NCBI RefSeq assembly: GCF_000235625.1
Contig: NZ_AGTR01000018.1
Coordinates: 1 to 64,000, forward strand
Direction of reading: 5' to 3'
From: Marinobacter manganoxydans MnI7-9
Lineage (GTDB): Bacteria; Pseudomonadota; Gammaproteobacteria; Pseudomonadales; Oleiphilaceae
Length of the DNA stretch: 64,000 nucleotides
The position numbers and the translations under genes are program-made. The notes beneath the pieces are model-generated. The model worked only from the letters and a program-made list of their open reading frames with translations. It ran no database searches and had not been told where the DNA came from. Below, piece after piece: positions 27,857-37,589 of the stretch (position 1 is its first letter; every line of letters begins with the position of its first letter).

Positions 27857-28534
27857 ATGCTGGAACGTATTCGCAAAGGCTCGCTGGTCGAGACTGCTAT
27901 CGAAAGTCTCAGAAACGCCATCGAAAAAGGTGACTGGTCGGTTGGCGATCGCCTGCCCGTCGAATCAGAACTTTCCGAATCCCTCGGAGTAAGCCGCAAC
28001 ACGGTTCGTGAGGCGGTTCGGGTGCTGGTACACGTGGGGATGCTGGAAACCCGCCAGGGGGATGGCACATACGTACGAGCGACACGGGACGCCGGGGAGA
28101 CACTGCGGAGAATTGCCCGCACCCAGCTGGCGGAGCAGCTGGAGGTCAGGATCATGCTGGAAACGGAGGCCGCCAAGCTGGCAGGGCACCGGCGGACAGA
28201 ACAGGATCTCCGGCACATGACCACAGCCCTCGATGCTCGCGCCAAAGCGGGAGATGACCTGCAGGCTCGCATCCGGCACGACGAAGCCTTCCATCATGCC
28301 CTGGTTGCCGCTTCTCATAACTCAGCGCTGATCGAGCTCTACGACTACTTTTCCCACGCTGTCAGCCAGACCATCGAGCAGACCGAAACCGACGCAGACC
28401 TGCCGGAACCCTCCCAGGAAGACCATGAACTCCTGCTCGCGGCGGTCCGGCGTCAGGATGAGGGCAAGGCAGAATCCCTGGCAAGGGCGCTTTTGAAACC
28501 CAGCCTCCAGGCCTTGAAGCGTCGGGAGTCCTGA
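27857..28534 (+). CDS. GntR-family regulator, FadR/FCD subfamily
   Basis: The 225-residue protein has an N-terminal GntR winged helix (SLRNAIEKGDWSVGDRLPVE, LGVSRNTVREAVRVL, ETRQGDGTYVR) and a C-terminal all-helical FCD domain with metal-type ligand positions (RHDEAFHHALVAASHN). FCD regulators usually sense small organic acids. The transporter gene follows after three bases, so it probably controls its own operon. Confidence 0.88.
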   Translation: MLERIRKGSLVETAIESLRNAIEKGDWSVGDRLPVESELSESLGVSRNTVREAVRVLVHVGMLETRQGDGTYVRATRDAGETLRRIARTQLAEQLEVRIMLETEAAKLAGHRRTEQDLRHMTTALDARAKAGDDLQARIRHDEAFHHALVAASHNSALIELYDYFSHAVSQTIEQTETDADLPEPSQEDHELLLAAVRRQDEGKAESLARALLKPSLQALKRRES

Positions 28535-28537
28535 TTC

Positions 28538-29533
28538 ATGAAGTTCCGGATCGACACCTTTACCCTGCTGCTCCTGGGCGCCATCGTATTAGCCACCTTT
28601 CTGCCTGCAACTGGCCAGGCAGGCGAGGCACTGGCCACCGCCGGAACGGTCGCCGTCGCCCTGCTCTTCTTTTTCCATGGCGCAGCGCTGTCCCGGGACC
28701 AGATTATTGCCGGTGCCACCCACTGGCGGCTGCACATTCTGATCACTTCGCTCACCTTCGTATTTTTTCCACTTGCGGTGCTGCCGATTAACGGCCTCAG
28801 CAATATCGCACCATCCTGGATGCCGAAAGATCTTGGTTTGGGGTTTCTTTACCTGGGCGTCCTGCCGTCGGCGGTGTCCTCTTCCATCGCCTATACCGCG
28901 ATGGCGCGGGGCAATGTTCCGGCGGCAATCTGCAGCGCAGCCGCCTCCAATGTCTTTGGCATGATGCTGACGCCATTCCTGCTGTTGCTGTTGGCAAGCA
29001 CGTCCGGCGGTGGGGATTTCTCCGTAGCGGAAGCCCTGAAAGACATCGTTCTGCAACTGCTGCTGCCTTTTGCGGTTGGGCATGCGCTCCGACCATGGCT
29101 CGGCGGATTTCTTGGCAGAAACGAAACACTGATGGCCCGATACGATCAGTGCGTGATCTGGCTGATCGTCTACTCCGCTTTTTCACATTCGGTAGAGAGC
29201 GGACTCTGGGAGAATCTGCCCCTGCAGGCCATCCTTTTCGCCATTGCGCTGTGCCTGGGCTTGCTGCTGCTATTCATGGTGTTTGCCAGGTTCCTGGTAC
29301 GGCGATTCGGGTTCAGCCTGGAGGATGAAGCCGCGGTGGTGTTCTGCGGCTCCAAAAAGAGCCTGGCGTCTGGTCTGCCCATGGCCAAGGTCCTGTTCTC
29401 AGGGCACCCGGGCTTCGGCATGATCGTGTTACCGATCATGTGCTACAACCAGATACAGGTTATCGTCGGAGCCTTCCTGGCCCAGAAGTACCGGGATAAA
29501 ATTGAAAGGGCGAATGCAGAGAAAACGGGTTGA
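28538..29533 (+). CDS. SBF-like (bile acid:sodium symporter family, YfeH type) transporter
   Basis: This 331-residue membrane protein has about nine to ten helices and matches the SBF_like branch (PF13593). Characteristic segments are LFFFHGAALSRDQIIAG, LYLGVLPSAVSSSIAYTAMA, NVPAAICSAAASNVFGMMLTP and VVFCGSKKSLASGLPMAKVLF. Members transport organic anions, often with sodium. It is coupled to the GntR regulator upstream; the ligand sensed by that FCD domain is probably the transported compound. The actual substrate is unknown. Confidence 0.85.
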   Translation: MKFRIDTFTLLLLGAIVLATFLPATGQAGEALATAGTVAVALLFFFHGAALSRDQIIAGATHWRLHILITSLTFVFFPLAVLPINGLSNIAPSWMPKDLGLGFLYLGVLPSAVSSSIAYTAMARGNVPAAICSAAASNVFGMMLTPFLLLLLASTSGGGDFSVAEALKDIVLQLLLPFAVGHALRPWLGGFLGRNETLMARYDQCVIWLIVYSAFSHSVESGLWENLPLQAILFAIALCLGLLLLFMVFARFLVRRFGFSLEDEAAVVFCGSKKSLASGLPMAKVLFSGHPGFGMIVLPIMCYNQIQVIVGAFLAQKYRDKIERANAEKTG

Positions 29534-29547
29534 TCCGGGCGGCGAAA

Positions 29548-30192
29548 TCAACCGCCACCCATTCCGCCAAAGAGTGTGGCAAGAATCGCCAGCCCTACAA
29601 TCCAGCCAATCACCGCCGGCCAGAAATTGACCATTTGCGGTGGCTGTTCGCCCTGCTCTTCAGCCATATCGGGTTCCGGGTAATTCCGATCGTCGGCCGC
29701 CTCAGGCGCCTGCTCCACAGTGAACCAGTCGAACCACTCACCGAGAAACTGGGCCACCGGCGCCGGAAAGGTACCGTTTTCCGCCATCGGCCGTATCTGG
29801 GGCTCCAACTGGCGACCAATCTCGCGTCGCAACCGCGGCTGATCGGCGGGCGGCTCGTCCAGAATGGCTTTCCAGATGCCCGGGTCCTTGCTTCTTGAGG
29901 AGTCATTGAGCAAGGCCTTGATCTGGATAACCACCTCACGAACCACCTGGCCCTCGTTGGCATCCAGCGGACGATCAGGCTCCTCGTCCTGCACCTCGCG
30001 ATGCGGTTCAGTCTGAACCGTGTCAGAAGCCTGCTTTACCGGGCCCGGATCGTCCCCGACTGCCTCCCGGAAAGCCGCTTCCAGGCTCTTTGCCTCGTCT
30101 TCCGAAGCAAACTTGAGCTGTTGCTCATACGCATCCTGGATCTTCCGGCGATCGCCGGTCGGCTCAATTCCAAGGATTTCCCAACAATTCAT
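29548..30192 (-). CDS. J-domain-like membrane-anchored protein lacking the HPD motif
   Basis: The 214-residue product begins with a DnaJ-like helix pair (MNCWEILGIEPTGDRRKIQD, then AYEQQLKFA), but the HPD tripeptide needed to stimulate DnaK is absent. An acidic linker follows. A helical region (VVREVVIQIKALLND, LRREIGRQLEPQI, FLGEWFDWFTVEQ) comes next, and a C-terminal membrane helix (AVIGWIVGLAILATLFGG) ends the protein. It is probably a tail-anchored inner-membrane protein with its J-like part in the cytoplasm. Function is unknown. Confidence 0.6.
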   Translation of the reverse strand: MNCWEILGIEPTGDRRKIQDAYEQQLKFASEDEAKSLEAAFREAVGDDPGPVKQASDTVQTEPHREVQDEEPDRPLDANEGQVVREVVIQIKALLNDSSRSKDPGIWKAILDEPPADQPRLRREIGRQLEPQIRPMAENGTFPAPVAQFLGEWFDWFTVEQAPEAADDRNYPEPDMAEEQGEQPPQMVNFWPAVIGWIVGLAILATLFGGMGGG

Positions 30193-30323
30193 AAAGCTGC
30201 AACTCCCGGGCCTAGATTTATTACATTTCAGAGAGACAAACTGTCTGTAGTCCCTTACGATAGGACCTAATCATAATAAAACCGCTTTATCCTTTTTTCT
30301 CGGCAGATTATAGAACGTCAACC

Positions 30324-32474
30324 ATGCATCAATCGACAAAAACGGCAGGAATGGGTGACCGCCGCCCTCTGGCAACCTGCTTCGGCATCAGCCTTGCCCT
30401 GTCCGCCCTGCTTCCGGCTACCGCGCTCGGCCAAACTGACACACCTGATTTCATGCCCGGCTTGCTTGCCCTCGAAGGCGAACAAAGCGAAATCCCCGAA
30501 GTACTGACTACGACACGATTGCGCCAGTCAAAACTCAGGGTTCCCGGCACCACCACGATCATCACCGGCGACATGATCCGTGACCTCGGCATCATGAACC
30601 TCGTAGAGGCATTCCGGCTGGTTCCGGGCATGGTGGTTGGCCACTGGGGAAGTACCAACCCGGTGGCAACCTATCGCGGTACTTCCCAATACGAGCAACG
30701 CCGCCTGCAGGTTCAGATTGACGGGCGAACCGCCTACAGAATCAGCCTCGCAGACGTAGATTGGCTGGGCATGCCGGTGGCACTGGAAAATATCGAACGT
30801 ATTGAAGTGAGCCGGGGCCCAAATTCCGCCGCCTATGGCATCAACGCGTTTCTTGGAAGCATCAATATCATTACCCGCTCACCGCAAGACACGGCGGGGG
30901 TGGAAGCCTACACCTCGGTTGGGTCCCGTGGTCACCTTCGCACGTTTACCTCCGTGGGCGATACCGATGCCGACAAAAGTTGGCGGTTGTCGTACGAGAA
31001 GCGCAAATCCAACGGCTTTGATAGTCAGATTGATGGCGGCCAGGAGATCCCCTTTCACGATGGCCACGACATCAACAACTTCAATTTCGACAGCGTATTC
31101 CGAATTGACCGCCAGCATTCGGTTGACGTGCGAGCAGGCGTTCTGGATGGCGTAAATGAAGAAGATCTCGAGAAGTCCGGAAAGCTGGGCGCCACCACAA
31201 ACCCGGACATTATCATGGATGACTACTACCTCCATGTCCGGTTCGACGGAGCGACCTCGCCCGACCACTTCTACCATATCCAGGCGAGCTATCAGAATCA
31301 GCGACAGAGGCAGCGGTGGACCGTTTCCGCGCCTGCAGCGGAGATCAATGCCCTGCTGCCGACAGGGTTCCCACCCTTCCCCGAGGATCAGGGTCCGTTC
31401 ATCGCTGACCTGAACGAAGACCTGGAAGAAACCCGGCAGGAAATTGAATTCCAGGACACCATTATTTTCAGTGACCAGTTCAAGCTGGTCTCCGGTGTGG
31501 GCTATCGCAAGGACTCGTTCAATTCCGAAACCTTCTTTAACGGTAAAGGGGACAATTACCAATCCCGGGTATTCGCCAACGCTGAGTACTCGCCCTTTCG
31601 GTGGCTGACCTTCAACGCAGGCGGCAACTGGGAGCGGACCACGACCACCGATGAAGACTATTTTTCCCCCAGAGCCGCGGCAAATTTTATCCTGAACAAC
31701 AACCACGCGCTGCGGTTTGTCTTTTCCCGGGCGGTCCGCACACCGGATGCCTTCGAGCAGAATCCGGACTGGTCCTATACACCGACCAACGTTCAGCCAC
31801 CCTTTGAAGCACTGGATGGCCAGAGAATCAAAGTGGAAGACATCCTGGACCCGACTACGTCCACTTACGGGCAGGAGTTGGAAGAGGAGTGGATCACCTC
31901 CCGGGAGATCAGCTACTTTGGCCAGTTCCATCTGGAAAGTGCCCTGCTCTCGGTGGAAGTGCGCTACTTCAACGACGATTTCCATGACATGATCAGTGGC
32001 GTCATCAACGAAGAAGAATGGTATATCGCCAACAACGTTGATCTTGAGCAGGAAGGCGTCGAGCTGGAAACCTCGCTGGAGTTTTCCGGAACCAAGCTCC
32101 GGGCTACCTACGCGTATCTTGAGCAGGAAGGCAGATACACTGGCGACCCGGCCGCGCTTCCGGTCGACAAGCAGGAACGTGCCGTAGATCTTATGGGCCG
32201 TCTCTCCGCCCGTGACTCCGGTAGTTTTGCCTGGATCCAGGATCTGCCAATGGGCTTCATGACCTCAGCGGCCATGTACTGGACCAATGAAGTGCGCAAT
32301 ACCCGGTTCGAGCGGGCCGATTTCAGGCTCGCACGTCGGGTGGACAGAACCAACTACAGTTATATGCTGGCACTGACGATCCAGCATTACCTTAACCCCA
32401 AGCCATGGATCAGCCCTGACAACCGGATTGAGGATCAGAACCAGTTTTTTGTTGAAGCTGGGATTCGTTTCTGA
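30324..32474 (+). CDS. TonB-dependent outer-membrane receptor
   Basis: The 716-residue protein has a long signal peptide (LATCFGISLALSALLPATALG), a plug domain (TTTIITGDMIRDLGIMNLVE, VATYRGTSQYEQRRLQVQID, ERIEVSRGPNSAAYGINAFL) and a beta-barrel that ends in the aromatic FFVEAGIRF, as required for outer-membrane insertion. It imports a siderophore, cobalamin or another large ligand; the ligand is not evident and I see no convincing Fur box upstream. A periplasmic binding protein and a hybrid kinase follow in the same direction, so the three probably form an uptake-sensing unit. Confidence 0.88.
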   Translation: MHQSTKTAGMGDRRPLATCFGISLALSALLPATALGQTDTPDFMPGLLALEGEQSEIPEVLTTTRLRQSKLRVPGTTTIITGDMIRDLGIMNLVEAFRLVPGMVVGHWGSTNPVATYRGTSQYEQRRLQVQIDGRTAYRISLADVDWLGMPVALENIERIEVSRGPNSAAYGINAFLGSINIITRSPQDTAGVEAYTSVGSRGHLRTFTSVGDTDADKSWRLSYEKRKSNGFDSQIDGGQEIPFHDGHDINNFNFDSVFRIDRQHSVDVRAGVLDGVNEEDLEKSGKLGATTNPDIIMDDYYLHVRFDGATSPDHFYHIQASYQNQRQRQRWTVSAPAAEINALLPTGFPPFPEDQGPFIADLNEDLEETRQEIEFQDTIIFSDQFKLVSGVGYRKDSFNSETFFNGKGDNYQSRVFANAEYSPFRWLTFNAGGNWERTTTTDEDYFSPRAAANFILNNNHALRFVFSRAVRTPDAFEQNPDWSYTPTNVQPPFEALDGQRIKVEDILDPTTSTYGQELEEEWITSREISYFGQFHLESALLSVEVRYFNDDFHDMISGVINEEEWYIANNVDLEQEGVELETSLEFSGTKLRATYAYLEQEGRYTGDPAALPVDKQERAVDLMGRLSARDSGSFAWIQDLPMGFMTSAAMYWTNEVRNTRFERADFRLARRVDRTNYSYMLALTIQHYLNPKPWISPDNRIEDQNQFFVEAGIRF

Positions 32475-32506
32475 ATTTAACAAGGAAAGCGTGAGCCCTG
32501 GACGGT

Positions 32507-33499
32507 ATGGAGCGAAGTACAGGCAAGGCAGATCAAAAACGGTCCATATGTGGAATCCGGAGTCTTTTCCCCAAGACCCTGTGCATTCTGCTGCTGACCG
32601 TTTTTTCCGTGTTTTCCGGCGCCCAGGAATCGCAAGGCCAGGAATCGCAAGGAAGAGTGGTTTACTTTGCGGGTTCGGGCAATGCCCCTCTCGACCAACA
32701 CCTGATTCAGCTGCTGAGAGGAGAGCTGGCTCCAGCAACATCCCTGATAGAAATTACTGATGATCAGCTGGCCACCCTTGATTCCGGGCCGATCATCAGC
32801 GTGGGGCCCGCCGCCTTCTCCCGGGTCCGTCAGGCAAACCGCTCGGCACCCATATTGGCCATGCTGGTGGACAAGTCCTTTATCTCGGGGTTTGCAGAGC
32901 GGTCTCCGGGCCAGATCACCGGGGTGCTGTACAACGTACCCCTGATCCGCCAGGCCCTGACAGGGAAAGCCATCCTGCCCCAGGCCAACAAGATAGCCCT
33001 GCTGGCAACCGCAGACTCGGTGGAACTTTACGAACCGCTGATTGATGAGCTACCGGCCTATGGCATGTCGGCCAGAATATTTCTGGTAGAAAGCAACGAC
33101 AACCTGATCTCAACACTTGTCCGGGCCCTGGGTTATGGAGATTTTCTGTTGGCCGCCCCAGACAGTGCCATATACAACCCCAGAACCATCAAACATATTC
33201 TGCTGACCGCCTACCGCCGTAACCAGATCGTCATCGGCCCCACTCAGGCTTATGTCAAGGCAGGCTCCCTGGCCTCCAGTTACGCTCCGTTCCCTGAAAT
33301 GGTTGAGATGGCTGGCAGCTTTTTATCGACCTTTTTCGAAACTGGTGCATATCCGGAACCCTCGTATCCGGAAGAGTTTCGGGTCGAGGTCAATGCCCAG
33401 GTTGCACGTTCTCTGAACATTCCCTTGCCGAGCCGTGAGGATATTGCCACACGGGTGGATCGACAATTAGCGATTAATGGGGAGGCGTCTGATGAATAA
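32507..33499 (+). CDS. Periplasmic ABC substrate-binding-like protein of a sensory operon
   Basis: This 330-residue protein has a charged N-terminus, a hydrophobic signal segment (TLCILLLTVFSVFSG) and a short tandem repeat QESQGQESQG encoded by two 15-base units at about 32624-32653. The body resembles the ABC_sub_bind fold (RVVYFAGSGNAPL, PIISVGPAAFSRV, GVLYNVPLIRQAL, IGPTQAYVKAGSLASSYA). No transporter genes accompany it. The hybrid kinase gene overlaps its end by eight bases, so it probably delivers a ligand signal to that kinase. It is a second protein of the same fold type as the one next to the chemoreceptor. Confidence 0.72.
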   Translation: MERSTGKADQKRSICGIRSLFPKTLCILLLTVFSVFSGAQESQGQESQGRVVYFAGSGNAPLDQHLIQLLRGELAPATSLIEITDDQLATLDSGPIISVGPAAFSRVRQANRSAPILAMLVDKSFISGFAERSPGQITGVLYNVPLIRQALTGKAILPQANKIALLATADSVELYEPLIDELPAYGMSARIFLVESNDNLISTLVRALGYGDFLLAAPDSAIYNPRTIKHILLTAYRRNQIVIGPTQAYVKAGSLASSYAPFPEMVEMAGSFLSTFFETGAYPEPSYPEEFRVEVNAQVARSLNIPLPSREDIATRVDRQLAINGEASDE

Positions 33500-35435
33500 C
33501 AGCCACAGACAACAGCGCCCCATGTCCCGAAAGCTGCTGCTCCTCGGAGCTCTGCCAGCCATAGTCATGTTTATCGTGCTGATGGTGTTCTTCACGTCTG
33601 TGCGCCTTGAGGATGCGCGCCGGGATCTCTCCGACAGCAGCCAGATGCTTGCCGACAGCCTCGCCCCTGCCCTGGAATACGCCGTTGTCTCTGGCAACAC
33701 TCTGGCACTGGACCAGATCCTTTCCCAGTCGCTGCGTCGCAGCAAAGCCGACTGGATCCGGGTTTCTGACGTTATGGGAGACCAACTCGGCTTCGTTTCC
33801 CACGAACCGATCAACCCGGGTGAAACACCCGAGCGCTACCAGATCTACGAAGCCGAGATTCTCCAGCAGCCCCTGGAATTTGGTTCGGAGCGCACTGCGG
33901 AGTGGTTTGAGCCAGACTATGGCTTTGGTTCCGGTTCTCTGAGGGTTGGCACTGTTCAGGTTGGCGTAAGTCAGGATGTTCTTGCCGAAAGGCGGCAGGA
34001 TATTCTCTGGACATCGATCGCCGTTGGCGTGGCCCTGCTGCTGTTCAGCATTCTGATCATCAATCATTTCCTTGGAGCAATTCTGGCACCGATACGGGAC
34101 CTCGCCGGGCGAATCGGTCAACTCACCGATGGTGACTACCAGGAACGTCCCCTGAATACTCACCAGAGTTCGAAGGAGATCGTTGCCATTGAAGAGCAAC
34201 TCAACCAGCTGGCTCATCACCTGGCCGGCCTGAAAACAGCACGGGACCAGACCCTCGCCGCCTCCGAAGGTGCCCGGGAAAAGGCCGAGATGGCAAATCA
34301 GGCAAAATCCGAATTTCTGGCAACCATGAGCCATGAGTTGCGTACGCCCCTGAACGGGGTGCTTGGGATGGTCGATCTGATCCAGGAAGAACCGCTTACC
34401 CAACGCCAGCGCGAATACCTCAACACTGCCCGCCAGTCCACCGAGGATCTGTTGACCGTCATCGGGGACATCCTCGATTACTCGAAGATGGACAGCGGCA
34501 CCCTGAAGCTCGACAGCCAGGAGTTTAACCTTCGGGAACTGATTTCCAACTGCACCGCCACCTACCGACACCTCGCCGAGCAACAGGGCCTAGCCCTCAA
34601 CCTCAAGTTCTTTGGCGACTGGCCGGACAACCCCGTTGTCATCGGTGACCCCGCACGTCTGCGGCAAATTCTGGCGGGGCTGGCTGACAACGCCATCAAG
34701 TTTACCGGCGATGGCTTTATCAATATCCAGGCGGGCTTTTTCGCCCTGGAAGACAACTGCATCATTCTGAATTGCTCGGTCAGCGACTCCGGGTCCGGCA
34801 TTCCGACCGAGCGCCTTCACGACATTTTCAACTCCTTCGAACAGGTCGACGGCGGAAACAGCCGGCTATACGGGGGCACCGGGCTTGGCCTGTCCCTGGT
34901 CCAGCGGCTGGTTGAACTCATGGGCGGGCACATTCAGGTGGAAACGGATCTGGGTAAGGGTTCCTCGTTCCGGTTTGAGCTGCCCTTCGAGTTGGCGGAT
35001 CGACCCATCGATCCCGAGCCGACCGGGACACCGCCAAGGGAAACGATTAATGGCACCAGCCACGCCCTGGTGGTGGAAGATAACCCGGTAAACCAGCGCG
35101 TTGCCACGGCTATGCTCAAGCGATTGGGTTTCCATACCGATTCCGCCAACAACGGCAAGGAAGCACTGGACAGGGTGACCACTAACCACACAGGCTACGA
35201 CATCATATTGATGGACTGTCAGATGCCCGTGATGGACGGATACGAGGCCACCCGCTATATCCGGGAATGGGAGCAGAGCAACGCGCAGATTGGGACACCG
35301 ATCATTGCACTAACGGCAGACGTTCTGCCCGGCACGGAAAAGAGTTGTCTCGATTGTGGCATGAACGACTATCTGGCCAAGCCTGTTCGCAAGGAAATGC
35401 TCCGCGAAGTGCTCAGCCGCTGGATCAAGCTCTAG
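33492..35435 (+). CDS. Hybrid sensor histidine kinase / response regulator
   Basis: The 647-residue protein has a first membrane helix (LLLLGALPAIVMFIVLMVFF), a periplasmic domain of about 130 residues, a second helix (SIAVGVALLLFSILIINHFL) and a HAMP-type linker. The HisKA helix with MSHELRTPLNGVLGM (His about residue 281) follows, then an ATPase domain (GGTGLGLSLVQRLVELMGG) and a C-terminal receiver (DIILMDCQMPVMDGYEATRY, Asp about residue 575). All phospho-relay residues are present. The ATG at 33492 follows GGGGAGG and overlaps the previous gene. No Hpt or output regulator gene is adjacent, so the phosphoryl acceptor must be encoded elsewhere. Confidence 0.92.
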   Translation: MNNSHRQQRPMSRKLLLLGALPAIVMFIVLMVFFTSVRLEDARRDLSDSSQMLADSLAPALEYAVVSGNTLALDQILSQSLRRSKADWIRVSDVMGDQLGFVSHEPINPGETPERYQIYEAEILQQPLEFGSERTAEWFEPDYGFGSGSLRVGTVQVGVSQDVLAERRQDILWTSIAVGVALLLFSILIINHFLGAILAPIRDLAGRIGQLTDGDYQERPLNTHQSSKEIVAIEEQLNQLAHHLAGLKTARDQTLAASEGAREKAEMANQAKSEFLATMSHELRTPLNGVLGMVDLIQEEPLTQRQREYLNTARQSTEDLLTVIGDILDYSKMDSGTLKLDSQEFNLRELISNCTATYRHLAEQQGLALNLKFFGDWPDNPVVIGDPARLRQILAGLADNAIKFTGDGFINIQAGFFALEDNCIILNCSVSDSGSGIPTERLHDIFNSFEQVDGGNSRLYGGTGLGLSLVQRLVELMGGHIQVETDLGKGSSFRFELPFELADRPIDPEPTGTPPRETINGTSHALVVEDNPVNQRVATAMLKRLGFHTDSANNGKEALDRVTTNHTGYDIILMDCQMPVMDGYEATRYIREWEQSNAQIGTPIIALTADVLPGTEKSCLDCGMNDYLAKPVRKEMLREVLSRWIKL

Positions 35436-35473
35436 AAAGGTTCCGGCGCCCAGAACCGGACGCCGGCACTAAA

Positions 35474-36835
35474 TCACGCCACCGGTTCGCGCATGGTGAC
35501 AAACTCTTCGGCAGATGTCGGATGAATGCCCAGGGTAGAATCAAACTGGGCCTTGGTCGCACCAGCCTTGATGGCAACCGCCAGCCCCTGGGTAATCTCA
35601 CCAGCGTCCGGACCCACCATGTGGGCACCCAATACTCGATCAGTCTCGTCGTCTACCACCAGCTTCATCAAGCTCCGTTCGTCACGACCACTGAGGGTGT
35701 ATTTCATCGGGCGGAACTCCGAACGGTAGATCCGCAGTCGATGCCCCGCTTCCCGGGCCTCTTCCTCGGTCAGCCCAACCGTTCCGATGTTTGGCTGGCA
35801 GAATACGGCCGTTGGAATCGCCGAATAGTCCATTTCGCCTTTGCCATCGCCGAATAAACGTCTGGATAGCACCATGCCCTGTGCCAGGGCAACCGGCGTA
35901 AGCTGAGGAGTTCCAATCACATCACCCAGCGCAGTAATTGAGGGCACGGCAGTCTGGAAGTGATCATCCACGACAACATGCCCCGAGGCGCTGAGCTGAA
36001 CGCCAAGATCAGTCAGACCAAGACCGTCAACCAGGGCACGACGGCCGGTTGCCGCCATCACCAGGCCAGTCTCCAGGGTTTCGCCATTGTTAAGTTGAAC
36101 CCGGTAATGGGCATTTTCGGCCTCAACCGATTCGATGGTCACCCCGAACTGCAGGTTTACGCCTTTTTTCCGCATTTCCTGTTCGGTAAACCGTCGGATG
36201 TCGCCATCAAACCCGCGCAGGAACAGATCACCGCGATACAGCAAGGTTGTATCAACACCCAACCCGGCCAGGATGCCGGCAAACTCTACAGCGATGTAGC
36301 CACCGCCCCAGACCACGGCCTGCTTCGGCAGCTGCGGCAGGTAGAACATCTCGTTGGACGTAAGAATGCATTCCTTGCCGGGCACATCCGGAATCACCGG
36401 CCAGCTGCCGGTGGCTATCGTGATGTGTTTGGCCCGATAGGAGGTATCCCCGACCACCACGGTATTGGCGTCTGACAAGGACGCCGTTCCTTCGATGATG
36501 GTCACACCGGCGTTTTCCAGCAACCGACCATAAATGCCATTCAGACGCTCGATCTCGGCATTCTTGTTGGCAACCAGCTTCGGCCAGTCGAAACTGACAT
36601 CGTCGAGTGGAACCTGCCAACCGTAGCCGGCTGCATCTTCCAGCTCATCGTGAACGTGAGCGCCGTACACAAACAGTTTCTTGGGCACGCAGCCAACGTT
36701 TACGCAGGTTCCGCCAAGATACCTGGATTCAACCACGGCCACCCTGGCGCCCCGCTGGGCAGACATCCGCGCGAGGCGAACGCCGCCGGAGCCGGCTCCG
36801 ATAACGATCAGATCAAAATCCTGCTGGTCAGACAC
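35474..36835 (-). CDS. gorA: Glutathione-disulfide reductase
   Basis: This 453-residue flavoprotein reduces oxidised glutathione with NADPH. It has the FAD motif [11 protein letters not shown], the redox disulfide [14 protein letters not shown] (Cys44 and Cys49), an NAD(P)-binding [19 protein letters not shown], and the C-terminal His/Glu pair in [13 protein letters not shown]. The length is normal. It converges with the hybrid kinase gene; a GC-rich inverted repeat (CCGGCG/CGCCGG) lies in the 38-base gap. Confidence 0.93.
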   Translation of the reverse strand: MSDQQDFDLIVIGAGSGGVRLARMSAQRGARVAVVESRYLGGTCVNVGCVPKKLFVYGAHVHDELEDAAGYGWQVPLDDVSFDWPKLVANKNAEIERLNGIYGRLLENAGVTIIEGTASLSDANTVVVGDTSYRAKHITIATGSWPVIPDVPGKECILTSNEMFYLPQLPKQAVVWGGGYIAVEFAGILAGLGVDTTLLYRGDLFLRGFDGDIRRFTEQEMRKKGVNLQFGVTIESVEAENAHYRVQLNNGETLETGLVMAATGRRALVDGLGLTDLGVQLSASGHVVVDDHFQTAVPSITALGDVIGTPQLTPVALAQGMVLSRRLFGDGKGEMDYSAIPTAVFCQPNIGTVGLTEEEAREAGHRLRIYRSEFRPMKYTLSGRDERSLMKLVVDDETDRVLGAHMVGPDAGEITQGLAVAIKAGATKAQFDSTLGIHPTSAEEFVTMREPVA

Positions 36836-36861
36836 AGCTTCTCCCGTTACACATTTTAAAA

Positions 36862-37533
36862 TCAGGTTTGGCCGGAGGTGGCCGTTTTGGTTTCCGGATG
36901 CACTTCCCTGAACAACACGTGATCTTCAAAATCGCCGAGCTGAATCTTGCCAAGGCTCCGGAAACCCTCGGATTCGTAAAACGGCAGATAACGGTTGTTT
37001 CCTGTATCGAGCACCAGCCCGCTGCCACGCGGGTTCTCGGCACAGAGTTTTTCAACGGTTTTCAGCAGCAAACGGCCGTAGCCGCGATTCTGGTATTTGG
37101 GATTAACCCCCATCATGGGCAACTGATGCGCCAGTGGTTGTGGCAACATGTCGCGAATTTTCTCGTGGTAGTCCAGATACCGACGTGTAGAGGCAAACCC
37201 CGTCGTCAGCACCATACGAATCCGCCAGCTGATCTGATCAGCCAGGTTCATCCTTAATTCGGGATCCCCGATGAACGCAACGGCCACAAGCGTGTCGTCA
37301 ACCATCACGCCAATGGCATCCTGTTCGAGCTCAAAATAAAGGTCTATCAGCTCCCTTATGGTCGCCCTCACCCTCTGATCGTAGCCGGGGCGCCGGTGAT
37401 CAAACAGGTACTGGAACGTCGGTTCGTTCCGGTAGGCGTGAAACAGAATGGATCTGGCTTCATTCCGCGCCGTTTCGTCCAGGCGAACAATGGCTGGCTC
37501 GGATTTGTTCTTGTTGTCGCTGCCGTTACTCAT
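36862..37533 (-). CDS. GNAT-family N-acetyltransferase
   Basis: This 223-residue protein has the GNAT acetyl-CoA signature: a beta strand [20 protein letters not shown], then [19 protein letters not shown]. Residues before that form the variable N-terminal part. Substrate is unknown. It lies just upstream of the glutathione reductase gene on the same strand with a gap of about 26 bases, so the two may be co-transcribed. Confidence 0.82.
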   Translation of the reverse strand: MSNGSDNKNKSEPAIVRLDETARNEARSILFHAYRNEPTFQYLFDHRRPGYDQRVRATIRELIDLYFELEQDAIGVMVDDTLVAVAFIGDPELRMNLADQISWRIRMVLTTGFASTRRYLDYHEKIRDMLPQPLAHQLPMMGVNPKYQNRGYGRLLLKTVEKLCAENPRGSGLVLDTGNNRYLPFYESEGFRSLGKIQLGDFEDHVLFREVHPETKTATSGQT

Positions 37534-37589
37534 CGCTTCCCTCTCCTGCGTCAGTTCCGGACAAAAGGCCCGGAATCTGGTTTTCAGAA

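Noticed and set aside
30240-30323. Possible Fur box before the TonB receptor
   Set aside because: The AT-rich stretch does not match the 19-base Fur palindrome well enough, so iron control is not claimed.
32624-32655. Two 15-base tandem units in the signal-peptide region of the binding protein gene
   Set aside because: Only two copies, in frame (QESQG twice); treated as a minor coding repeat and not as a separate element.
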